40,817 nucleotides of DNA, taken from assembly GCF_001650695.1 (NCBI RefSeq), contig NZ_LWQS01000066.1:1-40817 (forward strand), read 5' to 3'. A program made the position numbers and the translations under genes. This DNA is from Chloroflexus islandicus. GTDB lineage: Bacteria > Chloroflexota > Chloroflexia > Chloroflexales > Chloroflexaceae. Of this stretch, positions 40,262 through 40,817 are shown piece by piece; positions within the stretch are counted from its first letter, which is position 1; every line of letters begins with the position of its first letter. The notes under the pieces are model-generated. The model worked only from the letters and a program-made list of their open reading frames with translations, had not been told where the DNA came from and made no database searches.

Positions 40262-40817
40262 ATTGGCGGCGGACGAACTGCCACATCGCGCGCACCCGGC
40301 GATCACGCCACAAGAGCAGCAACCCCAGCGCGACGAGCGGGATGTCTGGCCAGAGGCTGATTGGGAGTGTACCAAAGCGCAATGAGGGTAAATTGGCGAC
40401 CAGCCAGATGCAGAATGCGCCAAGGTAGCCGAGCGGGCCGGCCTTAATGCCGATCATCAAGGCCAATGTGAGCAAGGCCAGCGGCCAACTAGCTGGGTGT
40501 TCGGGAATGTGGCCGAAGATCAGCGGCACGATCAATATCATCACGCCGGATACCGCTAGCACAATGGCGATCCAGCGGCGTAAGCCGGTGGGTTGCTCGA
40601 AGACGAGTTCGTTGCGATACGGCGCTGGCGGCGGTGGAGTCAGTTCAAGCAAGTTGGGGGGTGGGGCAAAGTCGTAGCGTTGGGCCTGCCACGCGAGGGT
40701 GAGGCCGGTTTGGGCCGCTTGGGCGGCCAACGCTGCTAATGTGGGTAGGCCGGCTAGTGGCGGCGGCAGTTCGGCCAGATCGGTCGGCGCGGCGGGGAGA
40801 TGGATCGCCGACCGATC
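40227..40817 (-). CDS. Membrane protein, 5' end outside the window
   Basis: The frame is open from the stop at 40227 to the window edge (197 codons before the stop), with no obvious start, so this is a C-terminal fragment. A soluble Ala/Leu/Pro-rich part (about 80 residues visible, with PPPNLLELTPPPPAPYRNEL) is followed by about four membrane helices (WIAIVLAVSGVMILIVPLIFG; WPLALLTLALMIGIKAGPLG; YLGAFCIWLVANL; IPLVALGLLLLW) and a basic tail. I do not recognise a family. The last 35 bp overlap the 3' end of the phosphoesterase gene on the other strand. Confidence 0.65.
   Translation of the reverse strand, partial: DRSAIHLPAAPTDLAELPPPLAGLPTLAALAAQAAQTGLTLAWQAQRYDFAPPPNLLELTPPPPAPYRNELVFEQPTGLRRWIAIVLAVSGVMILIVPLIFGHIPEHPASWPLALLTLALMIGIKAGPLGYLGAFCIWLVANLPSLRFGTLPISLWPDIPLVALGLLLLWRDRRVRAMWQFVRRQFNRRHDVSGAN

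Overview
The window looks like chromosomal DNA of a filamentous anoxygenic phototroph of the genus Chloroflexus or a very close relative. The strongest evidence is at 6.1-10.6 kb on the minus strand. There, two small light-harvesting genes (B808-866 beta and alpha, pufB and pufA) are followed by a four-heme cytochrome of exactly the c-554 type (pufC), then bacteriochlorophyll a synthase (bchG) and geranylgeranyl reductase (bchP). Coding DNA is GC-rich, and the intergenic spaces carry many GC-rich palindromic repeats. I cannot fix the species from sequence alone.

Layout. 1-420: composite GC-rich repeats. 0.5-1.2 kb: a lipoprotein cupredoxin with auracyanin-like copper ligand spacing, behind a near-consensus promoter and a structured leader. 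1.3-6.1 kb: a tightly overlapped operon with a TetR-type regulator, a GPH-family sugar symporter, a sphingosine-phosphate-lyase-like PLP enzyme and an M20 dipeptidase. 6.1-10.6 kb (minus): the photosynthesis cluster pufB-pufA-pufC-bchG-bchP. 10.7-14.3 kb: a heterodimeric ABC exporter pair. 14.4-18.2 kb (minus): two translationally coupled signalling proteins, a large Cache/HAMP/GAF histidine kinase and a REC-histidine kinase hybrid. 18.4-21.3 kb: a secreted PGRP amidase with accessory domains. 21.4-25.5 kb: a CBS-ACT protein, an orphan FbpC/PotA-type ATPase and a membrane Fe-S oxidoreductase resembling an HdrE-HdrD fusion. 25.55-25.8 kb: a four-copy 46-bp tandem repeat. 25.8-33.2 kb: a glycosyltransferase, a MarR regulator divergent from a membrane protein, a kinase-like protein without an H-box, a penicillin-binding protein and an S41 protease. 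33.2-38.4 kb (minus): uvrC, a methylcrotonyl-type carboxyltransferase and a DUF58 protein, followed by a low-GC DUF4276 (TOPRIM-like) gene that appears to have replaced the DUF58 3' end. 38.4-39.1 kb: a repeat-filled gap. 39.3-40.8 kb: a metallophosphoesterase and the end of a membrane protein that runs off the window.

How the genes work together. The best understood unit is the antenna operon. A textbook-perfect -35/-10 promoter sits upstream of pufB, a strong 13-bp hairpin lies between pufA and pufC, pufC has its own good promoter, and a second hairpin follows pufC. This implies segmental control of antenna-polypeptide and cytochrome dosage, with bchG and bchP supplying the esterified, reduced pigment that the antenna binds.

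Most other units are ordinary. The accessory signals most worth following are the low-GC DUF4276 insertion, the recurrent palindromic intergenic element (copies near 1.2, 12.5, 21.3 and 22.2 kb), and the composite GC-rich element that seems to have displaced the start region of the S41 protease gene.
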